Origin: Burkholderiales bacterium | Lineage (GTDB): Bacteria; Pseudomonadota; Gammaproteobacteria; Burkholderiales; Burkholderiaceae_C | NCBI GenBank assembly: GCA_028868825.1 | Contig: JAGWTU010000055.1 | Coordinates: 1 to 35,595 of the forward strand | Direction: 5' to 3' | Length of the DNA stretch: 35,595 nucleotides | In this document: piece by piece, positions 1 through 7,467 of the stretch | How the letters are laid out: each line of letters begins with the position of its first letter | Position numbering within the stretch: the first letter of the stretch is position 1 | Program-made: the position numbers and the translations under genes | The notes under the pieces: generated by a model | Told to the model about the DNA's origin: nothing | Databases searched by the model: none | The model's input: the letters and a program-made list of their open reading frames with translations, nothing else

Positions 1-597
1 GCCGCCGCAGGCGTCGAGCACGGCGGCGGCGAGCGCCGAGGCGGCCGCGCGGCCGTCGACGGCGGCCTGTGCCAGCCGCACCGCCTCCAGCCCGAGCCAG
101 GCGCCGCTGCCCTCGTCGCCCGCCGGGAAGCCCCAGCCGCCGATCAGCCGCCGGCCGCCCAGCGCGTCCTGCGCCACGGCGACGCTGCCGGTGCCCGCGG
201 CGACGACGATGCCGGCGCCGCCGGCATGGGCGCCGACGAGCATCGCGATGGCGTCGTTGTCGAGCCGGCAGGCGGCATAGCCGGGATCGGCGGCGAGAAA
301 GGCGCCGCGCAGCCGCTCGACGTTGGCGCCGGCCAGGCCGAGGCCGATGGCGATGGCGCCGCAGGGCGGCCGGTCGATGCCGGCGGCAGCGAAGGCGGCG
401 GCGAGTGCCGCGTCGACATGGCGCCAGGCCTGCTCGACGCCCTGGCTCAGCCCCGAGGGCCCCGCCTCGCCGCGACCGAGCGCGCGGCCGGCGGCATCCT
501 GCAGGCAGGCGCGGGTGCCACTGCCGCCGCCGTCGACGCCGACGTGAAAGGCGGCGCGCAGCGCGGTGCGGGGGAGAGACGGGGCGACAGTCGACAT
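1..597 (-). CDS. BadF/BadG/BcrA/BcrD-type ATPase, probable N-acetylglucosamine-type sugar kinase (3' end outside window)
   Basis: The reverse strand reads without a stop from an ATG at 597 to the window edge, giving the first 199 residues. The N-terminus (after about 16 residues) carries HVGVDGGGSGTR, the phosphate-1 loop of the ASKHA/BadF fold. A later GTGSVAVA is the phosphate-2 loop, and GWGFPAGDEGSGAWLG follows, as in GlcNAc and glucosamine kinases of the BadF family. Such proteins phosphorylate amino sugars in the cytoplasm using ATP. The CoA-reductase-activating ATPases of the same family carry an Fe-S site that I do not see in this part. No partner gene is visible because the downstream side lies outside the window. 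Family assignment is good; the substrate is inferred. Confidence 0.8.
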   Translation of the reverse strand, partial: MSTVAPSLPRTALRAAFHVGVDGGGSGTRACLQDAAGRALGRGEAGPSGLSQGVEQAWRHVDAALAAAFAAAGIDRPPCGAIAIGLGLAGANVERLRGAFLAADPGYAACRLDNDAIAMLVGAHAGGAGIVVAAGTGSVAVAQDALGGRRLIGGWGFPAGDEGSGAWLGLEAVRLAQAAVDGRAAASALAAAVLDACGG

Positions 598-750
598 CGG
601 GACGACTGTACTTCGCGCGCGGGCGGGCGGCCTCGCCGCTGTCTCAGTGCCGCCCGGCCGCTCCGAAGGCACTGAGCGCCCAAGGGACCCGCAGGGGCCC
701 CCGAGTGGCCTTTTGGGGGCAGCGAACGAAGTGAGCGTGGGGGTTTCACT
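598..750. other. Non-coding spacer with G-rich hairpin element
   Basis: No convincing gene lies here. The segment 660-745 has a 6-bp inverted repeat GCCCCC/GGGGGC (697-702 and 715-720). It is followed by a CAGCGAACGAAGTGAGCGTG core flanked by G runs. From memory this resembles short dispersed repeats found between genes in Comamonadaceae and related Burkholderiales. It sits between the divergent kinase start and the receiver fragment. Confidence 0.4.
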
Positions 751-852
751 TCAGACGCAAAGCTTGTTGGCCGCCTTGACCAGATGCGAGGGCTGGAACG
801 GCTTCGTGATCCAGACCCGCGCCCCGGCGGCGCGGCCGTCGAGCATGTTCGC
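751..852 (-). pseudogene. 3' fragment of a CheY-like response regulator (REC domain)
   Basis: The reverse strand encodes a tail of about 33 residues that ends at a TGA at 751-753. It reads GRAAGARVWITKPFQP followed by SHLVKAANKLCV. This matches the last third of a receiver domain: the conserved Lys-Pro of beta-5 (ITKPF) and the final helix alpha-5. The phosphoacceptor Asp and everything before about beta-4 are absent. The frame further upstream becomes Ala/Gly/Arg-rich sequence with no receiver similarity. The piece is therefore a gene remnant, probably left by a deletion or rearrangement whose junction is near 850. It is unlikely to be functional. Confidence 0.7.
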
Positions 853-1036
853 GGCACCCCCCGGCGGCGCCGCGGCCCCGCTTCGGGGTCCAGCGCGGGT
901 TTTCCCGCTGCGAAAGTTCGCGATGGATCGATCATTCTGAAGTCTCGACACTGCTCCGCTCGGATCGGCCGCCCGCGCCGCGGCATCGATCCGTCGCCCG
1001 TACCCCTTGCACCGCCCGAGATCCAGGAGCATCGCG
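853..1036. other. Spacer upstream of aldehyde dehydrogenase gene
   Basis: This stretch of about 180 bases has no supported gene. It contains GC-rich inverted repeats near 870-912, a GGCCCCG/CGGGGTCC stem followed by a CGGG-TTTT-CCCG stem. Towards the gene are a less GC-rich piece around 920-950 and the Shine-Dalgarno CAGGAG at 1024-1029. The promoter of the dehydrogenase must lie here, but I cannot identify a clear -10/-35 pair. Confidence 0.4.
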
Positions 1037-2470
1037 ATGAAGACTTTCGACAACACCGTCAACGGCGCCGCCGTCCGTTCGAACCGGACTTTCGAATCGA
1101 AGAATCCCGCCACCGGCGAGGCGATCGGCCTCGTGCCCCATTCCAGTGCCGACGAGGTCGCGCGGGCGGTGGCGGCGGCGCGCGCCGCGCAGCCGGCCTG
1201 GGCGGCACGGCCCGACGCCGAACGCAAGGCGCTGATGATGCAGGTCGCCGAGGTCATCAAGGCCAACGCCGACTACCTCGCCAACTGGGTCACGCGCGAG
1301 CAGGGCAAGCCGCTGGGCGGTGTCGGCCCCGACCAGGTGCCCGGCAGCCGCTTCGAGCTCTGGGGCTGCGAGGTCTGGACCCAGGTGCCGGCGAGCCTGG
1401 ACCTGCCGGTGGACCTGGCTTTCGAGGACGCCACCCGCCGCGACGAGGTGCACCGCAAGCCCTACGGCGTGATCGCCGCGATCGCGCCCTGGAACTGGCC
1501 GCTGCTGATCGCCATCTGGCAGATCGTGCCGTCGATCCGCGCCGGCAACACCGTCGTCATCAAGCCCTCGGAATACACCAGCATCGGCACGCTGGAGATG
1601 GTGCGGCTGATCGCCGAGGTGCTGCCGCCCGGCGTCGTCAACACCGTCAGCGGGGGCGGCGATGTCGGCGCGCTGCTCGTCGAGAACCCCGATGTCGACA
1701 AGATCATGTTCACCGGCTCGGCCGCCACCGGCTCGCGCATCGCCGCCGCGGCGGCGAAGACGCTGACGCCGACGACGATGGAGCTCGGCGGCAACGACGC
1801 CGCCATCATGCTCGACGATGCCGACCCGAAGGCGATGGCGATGGGCCTGTTCTGGGGCGCGTTCATCAACATGGGGCAGACCTGCGCCGCCGCCAAGCGC
1901 CTGTACGTGCCCGAGGCCCTGCACGACGCCGTCGTCGCCGAGCTGAAGGCACTGGCCACGACGATGCCGATGGGCAACGGCCTGGATGCCGGCATCGTGA
2001 TGGGCCCGATCCAGAACCGCATGCAGTTCGACAAGGTCGTCTCGCTCGTCGAGCGCGCGCGCGCCGGCGGCGCGACCATCGTCTGCGGCGGCCAGGTACC
2101 CGACGGCCCGGGCAACTTCTATCCGCTGACCCTGGTCACCGACATCGCCGACGGCGCCGCCCTCGTCGACGAGGAGCAGTTCGGCCCCGTGCTGCCGATC
2201 ATCAAGTACCGCGACCTCGAAGCGGCGATCGCCAGCGCGAACCGGCTCGACGTCGGCCTCGGCGCCTCGGTCTGGTCGACCGATATCGACAAGGCGCGCG
2301 CGGTGGCATCGCGCTTGCAAGCGGGCACCGTCTGGATCAACCAGCATGGCGCCATCCACCCGATGGTGCCGTTCGGCGGCGTGAAGAGCTCGGGCTGGGG
2401 CGTCGAATTCGGCGTCGATGGGCTGAAGGCCGTCACGCAGCCGCAGGTCATCAGCCTGAAGAAGGGTTGA
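1037..2470 (+). CDS. NAD(P)+-dependent aldehyde dehydrogenase, probably for arylacetaldehydes
   Basis: A 477-residue ALDH-superfamily enzyme that oxidises an aldehyde to a carboxylic acid in the cytoplasm. Visible hallmarks are PWNWP (residues 151-155, Asn153 of the oxyanion hole), the Rossmann glycine segment FTGSAATGS (225-233), MELGG with general base Glu249, the QTC nucleophile Cys283, and EEQFGPVLP (379-387). ATG 1037 was chosen because AGGAG lies 7-8 bases upstream; an in-frame TTG at 1007 adds only a non-conserved leader. It is followed by a FeaR/EutR-like AraC gene, and the other flank of that regulator holds an aromatic amine dehydrogenase operon. The enzyme is therefore well placed to play the FeaB role, removing phenylacetaldehyde-type products. 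That substrate is inferred from context; the family is certain. Confidence 0.9.
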   Translation: MKTFDNTVNGAAVRSNRTFESKNPATGEAIGLVPHSSADEVARAVAAARAAQPAWAARPDAERKALMMQVAEVIKANADYLANWVTREQGKPLGGVGPDQVPGSRFELWGCEVWTQVPASLDLPVDLAFEDATRRDEVHRKPYGVIAAIAPWNWPLLIAIWQIVPSIRAGNTVVIKPSEYTSIGTLEMVRLIAEVLPPGVVNTVSGGGDVGALLVENPDVDKIMFTGSAATGSRIAAAAAKTLTPTTMELGGNDAAIMLDDADPKAMAMGLFWGAFINMGQTCAAAKRLYVPEALHDAVVAELKALATTMPMGNGLDAGIVMGPIQNRMQFDKVVSLVERARAGGATIVCGGQVPDGPGNFYPLTLVTDIADGAALVDEEQFGPVLPIIKYRDLEAAIASANRLDVGLGASVWSTDIDKARAVASRLQAGTVWINQHGAIHPMVPFGGVKSSGWGVEFGVDGLKAVTQPQVISLKKG

Positions 2471-2477
2471 GCGGCCA

Positions 2478-2508
2478 GGCCGGCCGGGTGCGCGACCCCG
2501 GGCCGGCC
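2478..2508 (+). terminator. Strong stem-loop between the aldehyde dehydrogenase and the AraC gene
   Basis: GGCCGGCC at 2478-2485 pairs with GGCCGGCC at 2501-2508, and inner G-C pairs can extend the stem. It starts 8 bases after the dehydrogenase stop and ends before the AAGGA ribosome-binding site of the regulator at about 2516. There is no U-tract, so it may be a partial terminator or a stem protecting the mRNA 3' end, lowering regulator expression relative to the enzyme. Confidence 0.45.
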
Positions 2509-2529
2509 CACCACGAAGGAGCGCGAACG

Positions 2530-3537
2530 ATGATTCCTGCCTTGGCCCAACGCCCCGAATCGACGCCGGCCGCGCCCTGGGTCGCCGTCAGTCACACGCA
2601 TTCGGAAAGCCTCGAGCAGCACACGCAGCAGCTGCGCGACTGGGACCTGCGCTACGACCAGCTCGACGCCGGGCGCTTCGACGGCCGCTTCACCGACGTG
2701 CGGCTCGAAGGGCTGCAGATCTTCGTCGAGGCGACGAGCCGCCGCGTGCGCCAGCGCGGCCAGCTGATGAACGGCTCGCTGGGCATCGGCTCGATGCTGC
2801 ACGGCGACGGCATGCTCGGGCTCAACGGCATGCGCTGTGACGCCGGCTCGCTGCTGCTGTGCAGCGCCACCGAGATCGATGTCTGCACGCCGCCCGACTG
2901 CCTGCTCGTCGGCCTCGTCGTCGACGCCGAGCAGCTGCTCGAAACGGCGCAGTCGCTGGGTGCGCTCGATCCGCAGTTCCTGCGCGTGTCGATGCAGGCG
3001 GTGACGCCGCCCCCGGCGGTGCTCGCGCGCTGGCGCCAGGTGCTGCTGCATGCGGTCGACGTCGCGGTGCGGCACACGGCGCGGCTGGACGAGCCCGGCG
3101 TGCGCCGGCGCCTGCGCGACGACCTGCTGCTGACGCTGATCGACGCGATGTCCGGCGCCTCGAACGAGGACGTCGCGCAGCCGCCCGACCAGCGCAAGCG
3201 CATCGTCGACCATGCCTGCGAGCTGATGCTGTCGCGCCCCGACGAGCCGCCGACCCTGCTCGAGGTCTGCCGCCGCGTCGGCGCCAGCCCGCGCAAGCTC
3301 GGCTACTGCTTCCAGGACACCTTCGGCGTCAGCCCGGGCCGCTACATCAAGACGATCCGGCTGAATGCCGTGCGGCGCGAACTCAGCCGCACCGAGGATC
3401 CGAAGATGAGCGTCTACGACGCGGCGGCGCGCTGGGGCTTCTGGCATTTCGGCCATTTCTCGGCCGATTACAAGAAGCTCTTCGCCGAGCTGCCGTCGGA
3501 GACGCTGAGCCGCGGCCGCGCGCCGCGCGCCGCTTGA
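2530..3537 (+). CDS. AraC-family transcriptional regulator, FeaR/EutR-like
   Basis: A 335-residue regulator. The N-terminal half (about 20-210) has the WDLRYDQLDAGRFDGRF opening seen in AraC proteins next to amine-utilisation genes. The C-terminal 110 residues hold two helix-turn-helix motifs: PTLLEVCRRVGASPRKLGYCF with the typical FGVSPGRYIK loop, then MSVYDAAARWGFWHFGHFSADYKKLF. The start at 2530 follows GAAGGA by 9 bases. It lies 59 bases after the aldehyde dehydrogenase and converges on the amine dehydrogenase operon. In Escherichia coli the AraC protein FeaR activates feaB and the amine oxidase gene tynA; this regulator probably fills the same role with a TTQ dehydrogenase replacing TynA. 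The inducer is not determinable from sequence. Confidence 0.85.
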   Translation: MIPALAQRPESTPAAPWVAVSHTHSESLEQHTQQLRDWDLRYDQLDAGRFDGRFTDVRLEGLQIFVEATSRRVRQRGQLMNGSLGIGSMLHGDGMLGLNGMRCDAGSLLLCSATEIDVCTPPDCLLVGLVVDAEQLLETAQSLGALDPQFLRVSMQAVTPPPAVLARWRQVLLHAVDVAVRHTARLDEPGVRRRLRDDLLLTLIDAMSGASNEDVAQPPDQRKRIVDHACELMLSRPDEPPTLLEVCRRVGASPRKLGYCFQDTFGVSPGRYIKTIRLNAVRRELSRTEDPKMSVYDAAARWGFWHFGHFSADYKKLFAELPSETLSRGRAPRAA

Positions 3538-3565
3538 GCCGACAGAGCCGCGACGACGTCTATCG

Positions 3566-4045
3566 TCAGCGCGGTGCGGTCGCGCCGGCGTCACCCATGC
3601 GCTCGACGAGCGCGGCGCGCCGCGCCATCACGTCCAGCGGCCGGTCGAGCCGCAGCCGCGCGATCTCCGCGGCCGTGTAGGGCGCGACCTCGGCCGGCAG
3701 CGTAGCCGCCGACACCGTCGGCAGCAGCCAGTTCATGAGGTTGGCGATGTCGGCGTCGGACAGCGGCGAATTCATCACGCCGGGCACCTGGACGATGTAT
3801 TCGCGGCCGCCGCTCACGTGCAGGAAGCGGCCGAGCATGCCGCGCATCACCGGAATGCCATAGACCGGCGAACCGCTGCCGTCGGCGAGATGGCAGCCGC
3901 TGCAATATTGCAGGTACTGCAGCCGGGCGCGTGCCGCGTCGTGGGCCGTGACGGGCGCTGCGGCGGCGGCGGCCGTCGCGAGCGCGGCGACCGCGGCCAG
4001 GGCGGCCGCGGCGGTCCCGGCGAGGAGGCGCAAGCGGCGGCTCAT
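3566..4045 (-). CDS. Periplasmic monohaem cytochrome c at the end of the amine dehydrogenase operon
   Basis: A 159-residue protein starting MSRRLRLLAG with a long Ala-rich signal peptide (to about residue 30). It has one haem-binding site, CSGCH at 48-52. Candidate axial methionines are Met67, Met70 and Met91 (GVMNSPLSDADI resembles the distal Met segment of class I cytochromes). The ATG at 4045 lies only 8 bases after the stop of the preceding cytochrome gene, so the two are co-transcribed. It is the last gene of the AADH operon and likely carries electrons from the TTQ enzyme or its other cytochrome towards the oxidase. A role in TTQ maturation is possible but not supported by a MauG-like dihaem pattern. 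Confidence 0.8.
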   Translation of the reverse strand: MSRRLRLLAGTAAAALAAVAALATAAAAAAPVTAHDAARARLQYLQYCSGCHLADGSGSPVYGIPVMRGMLGRFLHVSGGREYIVQVPGVMNSPLSDADIANLMNWLLPTVSAATLPAEVAPYTAAEIARLRLDRPLDVMARRAALVERMGDAGATAPR

Positions 4046-4053
4046 CGCGCGAC

Positions 4054-4524
4054 TTATGGCTTCAGCAACCGCGCTCGCCACTCGCGCAGCTGCTTGTGGC
4101 TGAGCGCGGCGCCGCGCGCGGCGGCGACCTCGTCGGCGCTCGGGCCCCGGCCCTCGCTCTGATTGAGTTCGCGCGCGACATAGCCGGCGGCCGCGGCCAG
4201 CTCGGCGTCCGACAGCGCCGACTGCGGCGGCATCGCGAGGTTGAATTCCTGCCCCTTCGATTCGATGCGGCCCGACAGCCCATGCACCAGCACCTGGGCC
4301 ATGTAGCGCCGGCCGTCGTCGTGGGCGAGCAGCGGCGCCAGCGTGCCCGCCAGCGGCGGCGCCAGCCCGGGCAGGCCCTCGCCGCCCGGTTGATGGCAGG
4401 CGGCGCAGATCTGCTTGAAGATGGCCTGGCCGTCGACGGCGGCGGGGGCATCGGCGGCCCATCCCACAGCCGGCGCCAGCGCGATCACCAGCGTGCCCCA
4501 GGCGAGCGAAGTCTTGCTGATCAT
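4054..4524 (-). CDS. Periplasmic monohaem cytochrome c (amine dehydrogenase electron acceptor candidate)
   Basis: A 156-residue protein with a signal peptide ending around AVGWA-ADAP (residue 23-24) and one haem site CAACH at 40-44 in the context FKQICAACHQPGGEG. The distal ligand candidate is Met98 in NLAMPP. Family: class I cytochrome c (cytochrome_CBB3-like). The ATG at 4524 shares its A with the TGA of the TTQ small-subunit gene (TGATG), so translation is coupled to that gene. In the known aau cluster of Alcaligenes faecalis a cytochrome gene also follows aauA. I infer that it accepts electrons from the amine dehydrogenase directly or via a blue copper protein encoded elsewhere; no azurin or amicyanin gene is visible here. 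Confidence 0.85.
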   Translation of the reverse strand: MISKTSLAWGTLVIALAPAVGWAADAPAAVDGQAIFKQICAACHQPGGEGLPGLAPPLAGTLAPLLAHDDGRRYMAQVLVHGLSGRIESKGQEFNLAMPPQSALSDAELAAAAGYVARELNQSEGRGPSADEVAAARGAALSHKQLREWRARLLKP

Positions 4525-5060
4525 CAGTCCTTCTCCGCGACACCGACGATGACCGACACCGTGCAGTGATAGACCGAACTGGCGTTGGCCATGCACCAGT
4601 TGACGTCGTTGTGGATGCCCATGCGATAACCCGGCCGCTCGCCATGGTTGGTGTTGCAGAAGCAGCGGCCGCACGAGGTCCGGCCGCAGCAGTCGTTGTA
4701 GCTGACGAGGTAGTCCTTGCCATCGGCCGGGTTGTGGCAGGTGCCGACCCAGGTGACCTTGGACGCGCTGGTGCCCGGCGGGCAGCTCGTCGACGAGCCG
4801 CCGCAGCACGAGCACAGGAAACCGTCGACCGAGCAGTAGCGCCAGTAGTCGCAATCGGTGGCGGTCGGCTCCTTCTTCTTGTTGCCGGTCGCCGCCTGGG
4901 CCTGCGAGCTGCGGTCGAAGGGCAGCACCGGCAGCGCGAAGGCGCCGGCGACGAGCACGCGCGAGACGCGCACCAGCGCGCTGCGGCGCGAGGTCGAGCT
5001 GGCGATGGCGCGCGTGCGGCGCTCGGTCCAGCCGTCGATGAAGTCGAACAAGCGCTTCAT
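4524..5060 (-). CDS. aauA: Aromatic amine dehydrogenase small (beta) subunit, TTQ-bearing
   Basis: 178 residues. The N-terminal leader includes SRRSAL (24-29), a twin-arginine motif, then a hydrophobic stretch. This agrees with Tat export of a folded, disulfide-rich subunit. The mature part has 14 cysteines, and Trp104 (VTWVGTC) and Trp155 (DVNWCMAN) align with the two tryptophans that form tryptophan tryptophylquinone. Asp123 (YNDCCG) and Thr167 (YHCT) match catalytic residues of Alcaligenes faecalis AADH with a constant offset of five. The blocks FLCSCCGG, NPADGKDYL and DVNWCMAN are closer to AADH than to methylamine dehydrogenase as I remember them. The enzyme deaminates tyramine, dopamine or phenylethylamine in the periplasm. 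The start overlaps the stop of the MauD-like gene (ATGA). Confidence 0.92.
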   Translation of the reverse strand: MKRLFDFIDGWTERRTRAIASSTSRRSALVRVSRVLVAGAFALPVLPFDRSSQAQAATGNKKKEPTATDCDYWRYCSVDGFLCSCCGGSSTSCPPGTSASKVTWVGTCHNPADGKDYLVSYNDCCGRTSCGRCFCNTNHGERPGYRMGIHNDVNWCMANASSVYHCTVSVIVGVAEKD

Positions 5061-5665
5061 GCGCGCTCCTTCGCATACTGCGTCGCGTCGAGGTATTCCT
5101 GCACCGAGGCCACGCCCAGCTCCTGCGCCGCGAACAGGCTCTCGAGCTGTTCGCGCGAGTTCACCAGGCCCTTGCCCCGGATATGGCCCGCGGCGTCGAT
5201 CAGCACCGCATAGGGCAGCTTGCCGATCTGGTAGCGCATGCCGAGTTCGGCCGAGAGCACGTAGGGGAAGGCGCCGAGTTCGGCGCGGCGGCGGAAGGCC
5301 TCGTGCTCCGGCGCTTCGCCGTCCGAGGCCAGCACGAGGTCGAGCCGATGGCCCTCGGCGCGCTTGATCGACTTGAGGATCGGCAGCAGCTTCTTGCACA
5401 CCGGGCAGGTCGGCGAGAGGAAGAACAGCAGCGTGCTGCGCGCGCCGGCCGCGCCGAGCTCGATCTCGCCGCCGCCCAGCGTCGGCAGCCGCAGCACCGG
5501 CGCCGCCTCGCCGACCTTGGGCCCGCTGTCCATCATCAGCGCGCCCATCGGCGCGACGCGTTCGTACAGGATGCCGATCTGCCGCGACAGGGCGATCACG
5601 ACGACCAGCAGCGCGAGCACCGCGAGCCAGAGCAAGAGGTTGGAAACGATCAGGGCTTCGTTCAT
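5057..5665 (-). CDS. aauD: MauD-like thioredoxin-fold maturation protein of the amine dehydrogenase
   Basis: 202 residues with one N-terminal membrane anchor (about 9-27) and a periplasmic thioredoxin-like domain. The redox motif is CPVC at 87-90 in FFLSPTCPVCKKLLP, followed by the cis-proline region KLPYAVLIDAAG. MauD proteins are needed for disulfide formation and stability of the cysteine-rich small subunit; loss of mauD destabilises that subunit in methylotrophs. The gene sits directly upstream of the small subunit and overlaps it by four bases, and its own start overlaps the mauE-like stop by four bases. The order B-E-D-A is identical to that of mau and aau clusters. Confidence 0.92.
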   Translation of the reverse strand: MNEALIVSNLLLWLAVLALLVVVIALSRQIGILYERVAPMGALMMDSGPKVGEAAPVLRLPTLGGGEIELGAAGARSTLLFFLSPTCPVCKKLLPILKSIKRAEGHRLDLVLASDGEAPEHEAFRRRAELGAFPYVLSAELGMRYQIGKLPYAVLIDAAGHIRGKGLVNSREQLESLFAAQELGVASVQEYLDATQYAKERA

Positions 5666-6225
5666 GGCGAGTTCCTCAGGTCGAGCAGACGGGATTGATG
5701 GCTCAGCATCGTGTTGGCCAGCGCATACAGGCCGAGCCCGAACAGCGTCGCGAAGGCGACCGCAAAGCCGTCGAGCCAGACGAGGCCGCGTTCGTGCAGC
5801 GGCGCCGCGGCCAGCAGCGCCAGCGCCATCAGCACGGCGTTGCGCAGGAGCAGGCCGGCGCCCAGCGGCGTGTGCGCGGCGCCGCCGCAGCCGCAGTCGA
5901 TGCGGTCGCGGCCGCGCAGCAGGTTGATGGCGATCGCCGCCGTGTAGGTCAGCCACAGCGCCAGCGCCAGCGCCGCGCCCAGCTGGCGCGTCGCCAGCGG
6001 CAGCAGCAGCGCGCCGGCCAGCGCCTCGAGCAGCGGCAGCGCCAGCGCGAAGGCGGGGACGGCGGCGGCGGGCAGCAGCCGGTAGTTGTCGAGGGCGTCG
6101 CGAAAGGTCGCCAGGTCGCGCCATTTCTCGACCGCGGCGATCAGCATCAGCGCGCCGACGCAGGCCGCCGCCGCATGGGCGATGACCGGATCGACGGCGG
6201 GCAGCAGGTGCAGGGCGGCGTCCAT
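5662..6225 (-). CDS. aauE: MauE-like membrane protein for amine dehydrogenase assembly
   Basis: 187 residues with about five hydrophobic segments and the signature NLLRGRDRIDCGCGG at 101-115, whose Cys111 and Cys113 are typical of MauE/DoxX-related quinone or thiol redox membrane proteins. MauE is required, together with MauD, to make a stable TTQ small subunit and probably supplies oxidising equivalents to it. The ATG at 6225 shares one base with the TGA of the large-subunit gene. This overlap and the conserved gene order make the assignment firm, although the biochemical step is still known only from mutants in other species. Confidence 0.92.
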   Translation of the reverse strand: MDAALHLLPAVDPVIAHAAAACVGALMLIAAVEKWRDLATFRDALDNYRLLPAAAVPAFALALPLLEALAGALLLPLATRQLGAALALALWLTYTAAIAINLLRGRDRIDCGCGGAAHTPLGAGLLLRNAVLMALALLAAAPLHERGLVWLDGFAVAFATLFGLGLYALANTMLSHQSRLLDLRNSP

Positions 6226-7400
6226 CAAGGCATCCCCAGGTAGATCGGCGTCTCGCCCACGGGCTCGGAGCGCAGCAGCGGTTTTGACGGCGCCGCGTTG
6301 GCGCCGATGTCGTAGGCCAGCAGGCGATTGTCGGCGCCGCTGAGCAGGAAGAGCCGCGGCGATTCGGTGCGCGCGATGTTCATCGACACCGCCGTCTGCC
6401 CCGGCATGCGGCCGATGCGCTTGTGCGTCTTGAGGTCGAAGACCCAGATCTCCTTGGCCGGCGATTTGTGGCTGCCCTCGCTGCCATGGTCGTGCATGCC
6501 GACGTAGAGCCGCTCGCTGCGCGGCTCGATCGCGAACAGCTGGTAGCCGCCCGGGCGCCAGCCCTGCTTGCGGTCGGCCGCGTCGACCAGCGGCCAGGTC
6601 GGCAGCGGCACCGGCTTGGCGCCGCCGAGGTCCAGCGCGTGCACGGCACCGTGGAACGAGACGAAGGTCAGCCGCTTGCCGACGACCTCGTAATGCATGA
6701 AGACCGGATCCTGGTCGGGATCGAAGAACTTGTCGGAGACGGCGCGCGAGGCCACCGCGCCCGCGGCGTCGAGGTCGAAGGTCGCCAGCGTGCCGTCGCC
6801 GCACACCGACGAGAAGCGCCGCGCCTCGGCGGGCCAGGGGATGACGCCGTAGCAGCCCGGCGTCGGCACCTCGGCCGCGACCTTGCGCGCGGCCAGGTCG
6901 ATCACCGTCACCGACGTCGCCGGCGTCGCGTTCTGCACCAGCAGCAGCCGGTCGTCGCCCGTCGTCGCGAGCAGCGCGCGCATGTCCAGGCTCTGGACGC
7001 GCTTGGTCGGGATCTCGATCTCGTACTGGAAGCTCAGGTCGTCGGCGCTGTAGACCTCGACGACATCGGCCCGCGTGCCGCGCTGCAGCCGGCTGTAGTA
7101 GGTCGTCGCGACGAAGATCGTATGGCCATCGCGCGAGACCGTCGACTGGCCGGCGAAGCCGGTGCCCAGCATCCCGAGGTAGTGCAGGTTCCTGCCGTCG
7201 ACGACATGCGAGCGGCCGTCGACGAGGTGGTTCATCGTCGGGTCACCGACGTAGAGGCGATAGCCGTCGACCGGCGCCAGCTTTTCCAGCGTCAGCTGCT
7301 CGACCGGCAATTCAGCGTGCGCGGCAGTGCACGCCAGCAGCAAGGCGGTCAGGCAGTGGCCGACCCGGCGGACCAGGCGAGAGCGACAGGGAGGACGCAT
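6225..7400 (-). CDS. aauB: Aromatic amine dehydrogenase large (alpha) subunit
   Basis: 391 residues from ATG 7400, preceded on its strand by GGAG about 8 bases away. A GTG nine codons upstream (7427) is a less likely alternative. The signal peptide ends near CTAAHA. The mature protein starts LPVEQLTLEKL and contains blade-like repeats: YVGDPTMNH, DGHTIFVATTYYSR, RGTRADVVEVY, GDRLLLVQNATPATSV, GDGTLATFDLD, FVSFHGAVHALDL, LYVGMHDHGSEGSHKSPAKEIWVFD and LFLLSGADNRLLAYD. This is the seven-bladed propeller of MADH/AADH large subunits, which cradles the TTQ subunit and forms the substrate channel. It is the first gene of a tight operon of six. The promoter lies in 7401-7643, shared with the divergent DUF1329 gene. 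Confidence 0.92.
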   Translation of the reverse strand: MRPPCRSRLVRRVGHCLTALLLACTAAHAELPVEQLTLEKLAPVDGYRLYVGDPTMNHLVDGRSHVVDGRNLHYLGMLGTGFAGQSTVSRDGHTIFVATTYYSRLQRGTRADVVEVYSADDLSFQYEIEIPTKRVQSLDMRALLATTGDDRLLLVQNATPATSVTVIDLAARKVAAEVPTPGCYGVIPWPAEARRFSSVCGDGTLATFDLDAAGAVASRAVSDKFFDPDQDPVFMHYEVVGKRLTFVSFHGAVHALDLGGAKPVPLPTWPLVDAADRKQGWRPGGYQLFAIEPRSERLYVGMHDHGSEGSHKSPAKEIWVFDLKTHKRIGRMPGQTAVSMNIARTESPRLFLLSGADNRLLAYDIGANAAPSKPLLRSEPVGETPIYLGMP

Positions 7401-7467
7401 GCGAGGGCTCCGAAACTGCGGGATCACACCCGCTAGTCAGCGGATGCTAGGCAAGGCGGCGGCCCGC

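Noticed and set aside
784..3537. A 917-codon plus-strand frame spanning the dehydrogenase and the AraC gene
   Set aside because: Its first two thirds are an Arg/Ala-rich out-of-frame reading of the aldehyde dehydrogenase; only the last 335 codons are the AraC protein.
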